NCBI GenBank assembly: GCA_964607765.1
Contig: CAZSNT010000035.1
Location: 1-64,000, forward strand
Reading direction: 5' to 3'
DNA: 64,000 bases
Source: CAZSNT01 sp964607765
Lineage (GTDB): Bacteria > Verrucomicrobiota > Lentisphaeria > Oligosphaerales > JABHEG01
The notes under the pieces are model-generated. The model ran no database searches. It was not told the origin of the DNA and worked only from the letters and a program-made list of their open reading frames with translations. Below are positions 55,329-63,984 of the stretch, one piece after another (the first letter of the stretch is position 1; each line of letters opens with the position of its first letter). Both the position numbers and the translations under genes were made by a program.

Positions 55329-57635
55329 GTGAAGAACATCGCGTCGGTACTGATGGTGGCGGCATGTGCCCAGATCTGCCGAGGGGCGGAAGTGGAGGTG
55401 AGCGATGCGGCGGGACTGGTGCGTGCCGTCGGCCACGCCCAGCCGGGGGATCACATTGTCCTGGCAGACGGCGAGTATCGCGATGTTGTGCTGGATGTCG
55501 TGAAGCCCGGGGCCGCCGAGGCCCCGATCACGATCGCCGCGGCGAACGCAGGCAAGGCTGTCGTTGTCGGGAAGACGAGATTACGGTTTGCCTACGGAGC
55601 GGATCACTGGATCGTCAAAGGAATCTCATTTGGCAGAACGGCGGGCGGCGAGAAAAAGACCGCGGCGCTGGAGCTCTCTTCCAGCCATGTCCGTATCTCC
55701 GAGTGTTCGTTCTTTTCAGATGGTGTGAGTCGTGGGGAAACGCTGGTCTTTCTGGAGATTCTCGGCGGGGGCATGAAAGCGCCCAGGTACATCCGGGTTG
55801 ACCATTGCAGTTTTGTCTACACGGGCGCCCCCCCCAGCGTGAAAAGGGGCGTGCAACTCATTCGGATCGAGACCCGGGAGAAGTTCCCCTATGATTTCGA
55901 GTTCACGTTGGACAAGTTCGAAGACCCCGAGGTCCTGGCGAACTTGAGAACGCCCTGCTATATCCGCTTCGATCACAATTACATCGCCCAGGCGCCTCAT
56001 AGTGGCGTTACCGACATACGTCATCGCAATGACCCGGCGGACATCGAGTTCGGTCTGATTGCCAAGATCCTCGAGGTCCCCCTTGAGACGTTCCCGGCGG
56101 ACATGAGAGGCCCGTTCTTCACCAGCGGGGCGTTGCTCTTTGACTCGAACCTATTTGAGGGCGGGTCCATCTATGAGCACTCCACCGAAAATGTCTATCT
56201 GAACAACACCTTTCTTAACCGTCCCGGCAGGATTGGCATGGCGACGCACTTCATGCACAATTTCTGGGTGGGCGCAGAGCGGCGGAACTCGGGATTGGTC
56301 GCCTCTGGAGAAGGGGCGTATGTCGGGAACTACTTCCAGATCGGGGGGAGCCCGGAGAGTCCTGCCGGCGGGATGCGCCTTCTAGCCGGTTCGGAAGCGG
56401 ACCCGGAGAACTTCCGCCAAGTCGACCATCACGGCGGGGCGCATCATCTCCACGACGGGGTTGTGGCAAACAACGTCTTTGATGTCATTGGCGAGGTGGA
56501 GTCGATCTTCCCTTCGGATCCCATTCGCCGCAGGCCGCTCAATTCCATACGGGCGAACAAGCTGGACGACAACTACCGCAATCCGGAACTGTATACCATG
56601 CCGACACGAAACCACATCTCGGGGAACCTCGTGTACAAGAACGGCGATGTAGGGCAGGTCAGTCTCTTCGGGAGAGCCTACAAGCAGCTTTTTGCCCGGA
56701 ACACCTGGACCAACAACTTCTGTAACGAGGTCGCGTCGGGGAGCCTGAACGAGCAAAAGGCCCGTGCCTGGGACGAAACGGACTATGGAGAAGAGCGCGT
56801 CTCAGACCGTTTCGACCTAGCCCTGGCGGGCTTCAAGAAGATCGACAGTGGGGCCCTTGAGCGCGATGAGCACGGACTGCTGAAGTTCGAGAAACTGCCG
56901 GTGGCCGCGCCGGTGCCGAACCATGTCGGTTTCCCGGTCGACATGAAGGCCTATGCGAACAAGCAGGTGAAACTGCTGCCCCCCGGAGAGCGTCCGTACG
57001 GGGCCCGGGACTTCGACCTGGGCGACCTGGGAGATACGCTTCCGCTTTCCCGTCCACTGGGGAGGAAAGACGTCGGGCCGAAGTGGCAGGATTGCGGTGC
57101 TTTGCTGGGTCAGGCCGGAACTGTCGCAGCCACGGGCTCCGAGAGAAGAGGCCGGCGGCGGAAGAAGTCCCTCAGAGGCATTCCCAGTCCCTGCGAAAAA
57201 GCTCCCATCTCCGATCAATACCTGGTGAAGTGGTTCAGCGGGGATCTCGATGCCGCTGAGTACTTCACGCATGCCAATCTCCGCTGGCAGGTCGGTCGTG
57301 GCCCTCTGGATATGAAGAACGCCGGGATTGAGGGGATCATTGTCCACTCGGTGATCTACAGGAGATTCCAGGACGCGAAGACGGAAGAAGAGAAACTGAG
57401 GTCGGCGCGGAAGCTCTTCGAGTTCAGGATGAGCCGCACCGATCTCATCAAGCTCGTGTACGACGAGTTGAGCGAAGAGGATCAACAGAAGATCATCAGG
57501 CATTTCTGCAGCATGATCGAAGCCTATCTTGCCGGAGAAGCGGTAGAAGGGCATCCCTTCCTTGCTCCGTACAGGGCCGGCAATGCCTCTGAGCCCTCCC
57601 GCAGCGCCCCGTCCGCGAGGAGACAACGACAATGA
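55329..57635 (+). CDS. Secreted PL6-like beta-helix protein (chondroitinase B/alginate lyase family) with C-terminal extension
   Basis: A 768-residue protein starting at GTG 55329, 4 bases after aggagag, with a signal peptide (about 1-19). VSDAAGLVRAVGHAQPGDHIVLADGEY and repeated N-x-F turns mark a PL6-type parallel beta-helix. In chondroitinase B the catalytic Lys and Arg sit in ISxKS and LRHG; here these places read IYEHSTENV (His284) and MATHFM (Thr306), so the standard catalytic pair is not seen. The last 180 residues, after a basic linker (RRGRRRKKS), form a helical extension not known to me in PL6. It overlaps the next lyase by 4 bp. Lyase activity is therefore uncertain. Confidence 0.75.
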   Translation: MKNIASVLMVAACAQICRGAEVEVSDAAGLVRAVGHAQPGDHIVLADGEYRDVVLDVVKPGAAEAPITIAAANAGKAVVVGKTRLRFAYGADHWIVKGISFGRTAGGEKKTAALELSSSHVRISECSFFSDGVSRGETLVFLEILGGGMKAPRYIRVDHCSFVYTGAPPSVKRGVQLIRIETREKFPYDFEFTLDKFEDPEVLANLRTPCYIRFDHNYIAQAPHSGVTDIRHRNDPADIEFGLIAKILEVPLETFPADMRGPFFTSGALLFDSNLFEGGSIYEHSTENVYLNNTFLNRPGRIGMATHFMHNFWVGAERRNSGLVASGEGAYVGNYFQIGGSPESPAGGMRLLAGSEADPENFRQVDHHGGAHHLHDGVVANNVFDVIGEVESIFPSDPIRRRPLNSIRANKLDDNYRNPELYTMPTRNHISGNLVYKNGDVGQVSLFGRAYKQLFARNTWTNNFCNEVASGSLNEQKARAWDETDYGEERVSDRFDLALAGFKKIDSGALERDEHGLLKFEKLPVAAPVPNHVGFPVDMKAYANKQVKLLPPGERPYGARDFDLGDLGDTLPLSRPLGRKDVGPKWQDCGALLGQAGTVAATGSERRGRRRKKSLRGIPSPCEKAPISDQYLVKWFSGDLDAAEYFTHANLRWQVGRGPLDMKNAGIEGIIVHSVIYRRFQDAKTEEEKLRSARKLFEFRMSRTDLIKLVYDELSEEDQQKIIRHFCSMIEAYLAGEAVEGHPFLAPYRAGNASEPSRSAPSARRQRQ

Positions 57636-60600
57636 GCCCCCGCCCTCCGACTCAAGCCAATTGTACTAAAGCCCTCTCGTGTTTCAGTGGGAGTCTTATC
57701 ATGTGTGTCTGCACCGCTCTGGCAGTTGGCCCGGCTCCGTTTGAGGTCCGCGCGCCGGATTTCCAGACTTACGACTTCGGCGAAACCGTGCCTGCGGAGT
57801 TCGCAGTGGACGGCAAAGTGACTCTCGCCATCGACCGCGCCGTTTTTAAGGGGCAAGGGGGGAGCCTCAAGTGGTCTTGGGCAGAGCCAGGCGCCGCGCT
57901 GACCTTCCGGCATCCGGACGCGTTCAAGCGCCTGACCGGCCGCGCCCCCGACCCGATCGTCTACGAATGGATCACGTTCACCAGGCTCAGCACATTCTCG
58001 CTCTGGGTCTACAACGACGCCCCGATCGAGGATGTGCTCTGGTTCGAGATCGGCGACGGGGCCCGCGTCGACTGCCGGTTTTGGATGTCCCTGAACTTCG
58101 CCGGCTGGCGCCCGCTCAAGGCGATGTATGGCCGCGACATCGAGCCACTCGGCGGGTTCCCCAACCAGGACAACGCCGACACCCTCCGCATCCTCGCGCC
58201 CAAGTCTGCGGTGCAGGGCACGCTGCGATTCGACCTGTTCTGCCCGCGCAGCGAGCAGGACGTGCGTTTCGTGCGCGCCACGGACGAGGCCCCGTGGGTG
58301 CGTCCCCGTGATCGGGACGGGGCGTTCATCGATCCCGGCCAATACGTCAAAGGCCGCCACCACGACGGCCTCCCGAATCAAGCGCCCACGCTTGAGTTGG
58401 ACCTGCCGGAGACACTGTCCGCAGAGCAGACCGCCGTGATCCGGCGCCTGCGCAGCACCTACCTGGCCCGGGCCGCGGCAGCGCCGAAACCCCGCGAGGT
58501 GACCGAGAAGACCGTGGCCGCCCTGCGCGCCAAGCACGCCGAGCACGGGTTCGTGCGCAGCCCCGACGGTACGGTGAGCGGCTCGGTCGGGCATCCCGGG
58601 CGGTTCTGGCGCGCAGCAAACGGCTTGACGGGTGTCTGGCACCAGGCCGCCGGGCAACCGGACGTTCAGGCTGAGCTGTGGAAGCTCTACCAGGATTACG
58701 TGGACTTGTGCATCCAGCAGGGCCACGGCGCCGGCTATGGTCTGCGCACGGCGTTCGTACGCCCGGTCCGACTCATGCGCGACGAGCTCGCCGCACACGG
58801 CCGCTGGCGACCGCTCCTCGACCGCCTCCGCGCAATCAACGGAATCGACGACCTCTACAACACGCGCACCCAAGCCAATGCCGACGTCTACAACACCATG
58901 CTCGCCGGGCGATTGAGTGTGGTTCTCCTCGAGTCCGACGACCGGGTTGTCCATCGCGACCTGCTCGCCCTGCGGCACTGGCTCGAACGCACGGCGCGCT
59001 ACGGCGAGATCAAGCCCGACGGCTCGCTCTTCCACCACCGCCAGACCTACAGCGGCTACAACCTCCCCGCGATCAGCCCCTGGGTCGACGCACTCCACGT
59101 CCTGCGCGACACCGAGTACTTCCCGCCGACCAGCCACCTCTATGCATATCGCACCGTCTACGCCATGCACTGGTACAGCTGCATCACCGACATGCCGCAC
59201 ACCCTCAGTGGCCGCTGGCGCAACAGCGGCAGGTTCCATTGGGGCCTGGCGCAGAACTGCCGGAAACTCGCGGAGATTGCAGAATGCAGATTGCAGATTG
59301 CAGAATGCAGATTGCCGGATGGGGGGCGCGGCCTTCCGCCAGGCGACGGCGTGCCGGATCACGGATTACGCTGCTCCTCAGTCGGCCCGTCCATGGGTCT
59401 GTCCTCCCGCCCACATTCCGCATTCTGCACTCTACATTCTGAATTCTGCATTCAACATTCTGCATTCAACCAGATGGCGGCGATCTACCTCTACTATGCG
59501 CGCCATTTCGGTAAACAAGACGAGTGGACGAGGCGCTTCTCGGAGCTGGGCGTCGAGCCGGCCGACACCAACGGGCATCTGGCGCTGAACTACACCGTCG
59601 CGGCGATCCACCGGCGCGACGACTGGATGGTCTTCTTCCGCGGCCAGCGTCATCCGTTCTTCTCCACCGACATGTACCCGTTCCAGGCAGGCAACACCAT
59701 CGGCCGATACATCAACTTCGGCCATATGGCGATCTACTCCGCGGGCGAGCCCACGAGCACGGTCGGCAGCGGCTGGGGCCCGCCCAAAAATGCGCTGGGC
59801 GGCTTCAATCCGAACTTCTGGCCGGGCACAACCGCGCGGGAGATCCCGCTGGATGCACTGCGCTCGCCGTTCTCCGTCGAAGAAGCCATGACCGCCGAGA
59901 CCTTCGCCGTCGGCACGCACCTCGACGGCAACGGCGTATTCGGCCTCAAACTGCAGGAAGACGAAGTGCACGAGATCGACCCGAGGCGCATTGGCCCGGT
60001 CAAGTACTGGCTGGGCGAAGCCGAATACCAGCGCCGTATCAAGGCGGCCATGATCGACACCAGCTTCCGAGCGCGCAAGTCCGTGTTCTGCTTCGACAAC
60101 CGCATCGTCTGTCTCGGCAGCGGGATCCGGGCCGACGACCCTGACCACCGCGTGGCGACCACCTTGTTCCAGCACCATCTGTCGGAGGATCGGAAAGGTG
60201 GGTTTCAGGTGTCAGGTGTCAGGTTTCCGGAAGGAGGTCAGGCAGCGTTTCCCTTGGAGACGCGGCTGGCCGGGGCGGAGGGCAGCTGGCTGATCGACAG
60301 CATCGGCAACGGCTACGTACTCCCCGCCGGGCACGCGCCTCTCGAGATCGTGCGCAAACACCAGAAGCTCCCCTACCACACGCACCGGAACGACCGCCAA
60401 CCCGAGTTGAACCAGGAAATCGACCCGAACGAAGGCGACACCGAGCTTGCGCTGCTCGACCACGGCCCCGCCCCCGACGGCGCCAGCTACCACTACACCG
60501 TCCTCATCCGCACGACGCCCGACGAGTGCGCGGAGCTCGCGGCAGACCTGCGAGCCGCGCAACAAGCGCCATATGCCGTGCTCCACCAGAGCGACGGCGC

Positions 60601-61060
60601 GCACATCGTTCACCATCACGCGAGCAACAGCACCGGCTATGTTCTCTTCGAAGCCACCGCTCCGCAAGTGTCGGGCGCCACACCTCAATCTGCAATCCCC
60701 CCTCCTCAATCTGCAATCCACAATCTGCAATCTGCAATCTGCAATCTACAATCTGCAATCCTCCACGTTTCCAAGCCCTGCGTGGCGATGGTGCGCCGCG
60801 TCGATGCCAAGCGCATCCGTCTGAGTGTCTGCGACCCTGAGCTCGGCCCTGCCCCTGACGACGCCGAGCCCTTGGCCGACCCGCATGCTGACACCACCCT
60901 GACGGTGACCCTCGCGGGCAACTGGAGGCTCGGCGTGCGCAATCCGCAAGTTGCGGAGACCGCGACCGAGCGCGGCCGGACGAGCCTGACGTTCCGCTGT
61001 CGTCACTTGCGCCCGATCGTCGTCGAGCTTGTCACGGCCGGGCAGGAGGAGGCGCCATGA
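57632..61060 (+). CDS. PL8 chondroitinase ABC-like lyase with three repeat insertions and Asp for Glu
   Basis: A 1142-residue lyase, the longest of the six. A likely signal peptide covers about residues 13-35. The catalytic His469, Tyr476 and Arg528 are kept with canonical spacing, but the place of the catalytic Glu holds Asp680. Three in-frame repeat tracts account for much of the excess length: 59275-59470 (between toroid and sandwich), 60203-60228 (a caggtgt array) and 60685-60760 (caatctg array, NLQSAIC). It is coupled by ATGA overlaps to the PL6-like gene before and the lyase after. Confidence 0.85.
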   Translation: MSPRPPTQANCTKALSCFSGSLIMCVCTALAVGPAPFEVRAPDFQTYDFGETVPAEFAVDGKVTLAIDRAVFKGQGGSLKWSWAEPGAALTFRHPDAFKRLTGRAPDPIVYEWITFTRLSTFSLWVYNDAPIEDVLWFEIGDGARVDCRFWMSLNFAGWRPLKAMYGRDIEPLGGFPNQDNADTLRILAPKSAVQGTLRFDLFCPRSEQDVRFVRATDEAPWVRPRDRDGAFIDPGQYVKGRHHDGLPNQAPTLELDLPETLSAEQTAVIRRLRSTYLARAAAAPKPREVTEKTVAALRAKHAEHGFVRSPDGTVSGSVGHPGRFWRAANGLTGVWHQAAGQPDVQAELWKLYQDYVDLCIQQGHGAGYGLRTAFVRPVRLMRDELAAHGRWRPLLDRLRAINGIDDLYNTRTQANADVYNTMLAGRLSVVLLESDDRVVHRDLLALRHWLERTARYGEIKPDGSLFHHRQTYSGYNLPAISPWVDALHVLRDTEYFPPTSHLYAYRTVYAMHWYSCITDMPHTLSGRWRNSGRFHWGLAQNCRKLAEIAECRLQIAECRLPDGGRGLPPGDGVPDHGLRCSSVGPSMGLSSRPHSAFCTLHSEFCIQHSAFNQMAAIYLYYARHFGKQDEWTRRFSELGVEPADTNGHLALNYTVAAIHRRDDWMVFFRGQRHPFFSTDMYPFQAGNTIGRYINFGHMAIYSAGEPTSTVGSGWGPPKNALGGFNPNFWPGTTAREIPLDALRSPFSVEEAMTAETFAVGTHLDGNGVFGLKLQEDEVHEIDPRRIGPVKYWLGEAEYQRRIKAAMIDTSFRARKSVFCFDNRIVCLGSGIRADDPDHRVATTLFQHHLSEDRKGGFQVSGVRFPEGGQAAFPLETRLAGAEGSWLIDSIGNGYVLPAGHAPLEIVRKHQKLPYHTHRNDRQPELNQEIDPNEGDTELALLDHGPAPDGASYHYTVLIRTTPDECAELAADLRAAQQAPYAVLHQSDGAHIVHHHASNSTGYVLFEATAPQVSGATPQSAIPPPQSAIHNLQSAICNLQSAILHVSKPCVAMVRRVDAKRIRLSVCDPELGPAPDDAEPLADPHADTTLTVTLAGNWRLGVRNPQVAETATERGRTSLTFRCRHLRPIVVELVTAGQEEAP
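59275..59470. repeat. In-frame inverted short-repeat pair inside a PL8 gene
   Basis: On the left (59275-59315) units of gattgcagaatgca are repeated; on the right (59413-59470) are cattctgcattc-type units, roughly the reverse complement. About 97 bases separate them. The whole tract stays open in the gene's frame and encodes phrases such as EIAECRLQIAECRL and HSAFCTLHSEFCIQHSAF. Confidence 0.8.
60203..60228. repeat. CAGGTGT tandem repeat inside a PL8 gene
   Basis: Units of caggtgt in tandem (tttcaggtgtcaggtgtc then aggtttcc) encode GFQVSGVRF in a sandwich-domain loop. Paralogues lack this stretch. Confidence 0.65.
60685..60760. repeat. In-frame CAATCTG tandem repeat inside a PL8 gene
   Basis: Repeated caatctg(c) units encode NLQSAIC in the same C-terminal loop that carries the array in the lyase gene at 31593 (34299-34420). 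Confidence 0.85.
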
Positions 61061-63984
61061 GGACGGCAGTCTTACTTGCGCTCACGATTCTGCTTGGCGC
61101 CTCGTGCACGACTGTCCGCCAGCGCGTCGAGGTCCGTGGGCAGTACCCTCAACGCGCGGCAGCCAATGCGGCGCTGCTCGCCGGCGACCTGCCGCGGACG
61201 GCGACGCACGACCTGAGCGACGAGGACGCGCGACGCTTCGAGGGCAACGGGCCCGCCTACTCGGAACGACACTTCCGCAGCGGGACCAAGTCGCTCCGCT
61301 GGGCTTGGAACCAGCCGGATTCGCGGCTCGTCTGGCACGTCCCCGTGCCCTACCGTCCCAAGGGACGAGATCCCGGGGCGGCCTTCGCCCAGGTCTCCGT
61401 CTTCCGCCTCTGGGTCTACAACGAGGTCGCACAACCGAGCGGCACGCTGCGGGTGAGCTTTGGTAACCGCGCCAAAGGCAGGGAAGACTGCTCGTTTCCC
61501 TACGGCCTGAACTTCACCGGCTGGCGGCTCATCGCCTATAAGTTCGACCAGATGGACGGCAACCCCCAAGGCGACACGAACGCGGTCACGCTCACCACCA
61601 ACCTGGCCAGCGGCATCCTCTTCTTCGACGACCTGACGCCCGCAAACCGCGAAGACGCCCGCTGGCAGTGGCCCGACTACCAGACGACGGCCCTCCTCGG
61701 CAAGGGGCGCGTCCCGACCGCGCTCCACATCAACTCGCCGGAGATGCAGGCGCTCCGCCGGCAGCCGATGACCGCTGACCAGGCGCGCGATGTCCGCATG
61801 CTCAAGCAGACTGTTCTCGACAGCCTGGCGCTGCCTGCGTATTCGCCCGGAAAGGCGGCAGCTGCCGAGGCGTTCTTCGCCAGCTACTGCATCGTGCGCG
61901 ACGGCCTGTCCATTCGCGGCAAGGCCCTCGAAATCCACGCCATCAGACCCTTTCTCACGGGCTACTACAGCCTCGCCGTGCTCTGCCGAACGGCCCCGCC
62001 CGACCAGCAACCGCGCCTCCTGGAGACCTTCCTCGACGCCTCCGAGTTTCTCCTCGACCAGGGGGTGGCCGAGGGCAGTGCGCTCAATGCCCTCCACCAC
62101 TTCGGCTACAAGTCGCGAAAGTGGGCGCCGGCCATGCTGCTGATGGAGAACGAGCTGCGCCAGGCAGGCCTGCTCGACCGGCTGACCATGGCGCTGATCT
62201 GGTGCGGACGCGACTTCACCGATTTCACCGCCCCTTACGACCGCTTGCCGCGGGACACGAAGCAGGCGTTGGCCGCTCGTCTCGCCGACTACCTCAACAC
62301 CTTCGCTAACACCCACCTCTGCTCCCTGCTGCTGCTCCCCGACAGCCAGGCAAAATCCCGCTGCCTACGCCAGTACGCCGACTTGCTCAACCACCTGCTG
62401 CTCCTCCCCAACGCCTCGATCAAGCCCGACGGCTCCTTCTATCACCACCACATGCACTACGCCGGCTATGCGATCCCCGCACTCATGAGCTTCTCCGGCG
62501 TGGCGGCCACGCTCGACGGCTCTGCCTTCGAGATCTCGCCGGCGGCCTATGCGCGGCTCAGAAACGCCCTTTGGATGGCCTACATCTGGGGCTATCCCGG
62601 CTTTGCCTTCAATGCCTTTGGCCGGCACCCGCTTGGCGGCAGCGCGTTGCGCCTCCGGCACGCTCTCAAAGCGGCGGCTCGTTCCGTCCCCGGCAGCGAC
62701 GCGGTCGATCCGGACCTGGCCAACGTGCTGGCGGTCATGACGGGCGAGGGCGTCGCCAGGCCACAGGGCTACTGGAGCATGAACTACCACGCCAGCGGCA
62801 TCCTCAGACACGGCGACTATTCAGTCGTCGCCAAAGGCTTCCACGACCACGGCGTGCGATCTCACGAGACCTATGGCCGCGACAACCGCTACGGTCGCTA
62901 CGGCAGTCACGGCAGCGTTACGGTCTTTCGCGAGGGCGCGCCCAACCACTCCGGCTACCAGCACGACGGCTGGGACTGGTCGCTCGTCCCCGGCGCCACC
63001 ACCCTCCGGCTGCCCTTCGACGTGCTCGAAGGCGGCGCCTCCTTCTACGGCTGGCGCCCCCCTCAGCAAGTCCCCTTCGCCGGCAGCTCCCATCTCGACC
63101 ACGAAGTCGGCGTCTTCGCCTTCCAAGTCGACGGAACCAGCCACGAACAGTCGCTCCAAGCGCGCAAATCCGTCTTTGCCGCCCGCGGCCTCCTCGTCTG
63201 TCTCGGCAGCAACATCCGCAACACGTCGGCCCGCTACCCCACCGTCACCGCCCTCGTCCAAAACGGCCTGAAGGGCGCATTGCGGCACCCACAGGTAGGT
63301 CGGACTTCCAAGTCCGACCCAGCCGACGCGCAGGGGGTCGGACTTGGAAGTCCAACCTACTCCCAGTGGACCATCGACGTCACCGGCGTCGGCTACCGGG
63401 TCGCGCCCGGCAACAGCCCACTCAAGACCGCGACGAACGACCAGGCATCCCGCCACAACAAGACCAAGGAGCCGACGCAAGGGCGTTTCTTCACCGCCTG
63501 GCTCGACCACGGCGCCGCCCCGCAAGACGCCGCCTACGAATACGCCATGCTCCTCGACGCAACCCCTGAGCGACTCGCCGCGGACCTGCCCTACGAAGTT
63601 CTCCACAAGACCCGCACCTGCCACGCCGTGCGCTTTCCGCAACGCCGGACCGACGCCTACGCCTTCTTCGCCGAACCCGCGAACTCCGCAGCCCAGCTGC
63701 CTGCCGCGCCGACCTACATCGCCGTCGATGCACCGGGTCTGGTCATCCTCAAGCGTACCGACTCCGGGGTGGTACTGAGCGTCTGCGACCCGGTCCCGCC
63801 GATCAAGCGCCCCTTCGACGAGCCGGCTGCGCCCACGCGCTTCCGCGTCCAGCTCCGCGACCATTTCGGCCTCGCCCACGCCAGCCGCCCGACCCGGATC
63901 CTCTCCTCCTCCGCCGACGCGACCGTTCTCGAGGTCGAAGTCTGCGACGGCTTCCCCACCCGTGTCGAACTCAACACCCCGTAG
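61057..63984 (+). CDS. PL8 chondroitinase ABC-like lyase, predicted lipoprotein
   Basis: A 975-residue lyase with a lipoprotein signal: a hydrophobic stretch LLALTILLGASC ends in a lipobox with Cys17, so the mature enzyme is probably lipid-anchored. Catalytic residues by alignment are His464, Tyr471, Arg523 and Glu604. A 66-bp palindromic insertion (63295-63360) adds 22 residues in a sandwich loop. It starts inside the stop of the upstream lyase. A likely ribosome site (aagga, 63987-63991) for another gene follows its stop, so the operon continues beyond the window. Confidence 0.88.
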   Translation: MRTAVLLALTILLGASCTTVRQRVEVRGQYPQRAAANAALLAGDLPRTATHDLSDEDARRFEGNGPAYSERHFRSGTKSLRWAWNQPDSRLVWHVPVPYRPKGRDPGAAFAQVSVFRLWVYNEVAQPSGTLRVSFGNRAKGREDCSFPYGLNFTGWRLIAYKFDQMDGNPQGDTNAVTLTTNLASGILFFDDLTPANREDARWQWPDYQTTALLGKGRVPTALHINSPEMQALRRQPMTADQARDVRMLKQTVLDSLALPAYSPGKAAAAEAFFASYCIVRDGLSIRGKALEIHAIRPFLTGYYSLAVLCRTAPPDQQPRLLETFLDASEFLLDQGVAEGSALNALHHFGYKSRKWAPAMLLMENELRQAGLLDRLTMALIWCGRDFTDFTAPYDRLPRDTKQALAARLADYLNTFANTHLCSLLLLPDSQAKSRCLRQYADLLNHLLLLPNASIKPDGSFYHHHMHYAGYAIPALMSFSGVAATLDGSAFEISPAAYARLRNALWMAYIWGYPGFAFNAFGRHPLGGSALRLRHALKAAARSVPGSDAVDPDLANVLAVMTGEGVARPQGYWSMNYHASGILRHGDYSVVAKGFHDHGVRSHETYGRDNRYGRYGSHGSVTVFREGAPNHSGYQHDGWDWSLVPGATTLRLPFDVLEGGASFYGWRPPQQVPFAGSSHLDHEVGVFAFQVDGTSHEQSLQARKSVFAARGLLVCLGSNIRNTSARYPTVTALVQNGLKGALRHPQVGRTSKSDPADAQGVGLGSPTYSQWTIDVTGVGYRVAPGNSPLKTATNDQASRHNKTKEPTQGRFFTAWLDHGAAPQDAAYEYAMLLDATPERLAADLPYEVLHKTRTCHAVRFPQRRTDAYAFFAEPANSAAQLPAAPTYIAVDAPGLVILKRTDSGVVLSVCDPVPPIKRPFDEPAAPTRFRVQLRDHFGLAHASRPTRILSSSADATVLEVEVCDGFPTRVELNTP
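63295..63360. repeat. 66-bp in-frame palindromic insertion in a PL8 gene
   Basis: Two 25-base arms (63295-63319 and 63336-63360) are reverse complements with one mismatch, separated by 16 bases. Each arm is itself a small hairpin (gtcggactt, 2-base loop, aagtccgac; the right arm ends in aagtccaac). The length is a multiple of three and it encodes 22 residues. Confidence 0.85.
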
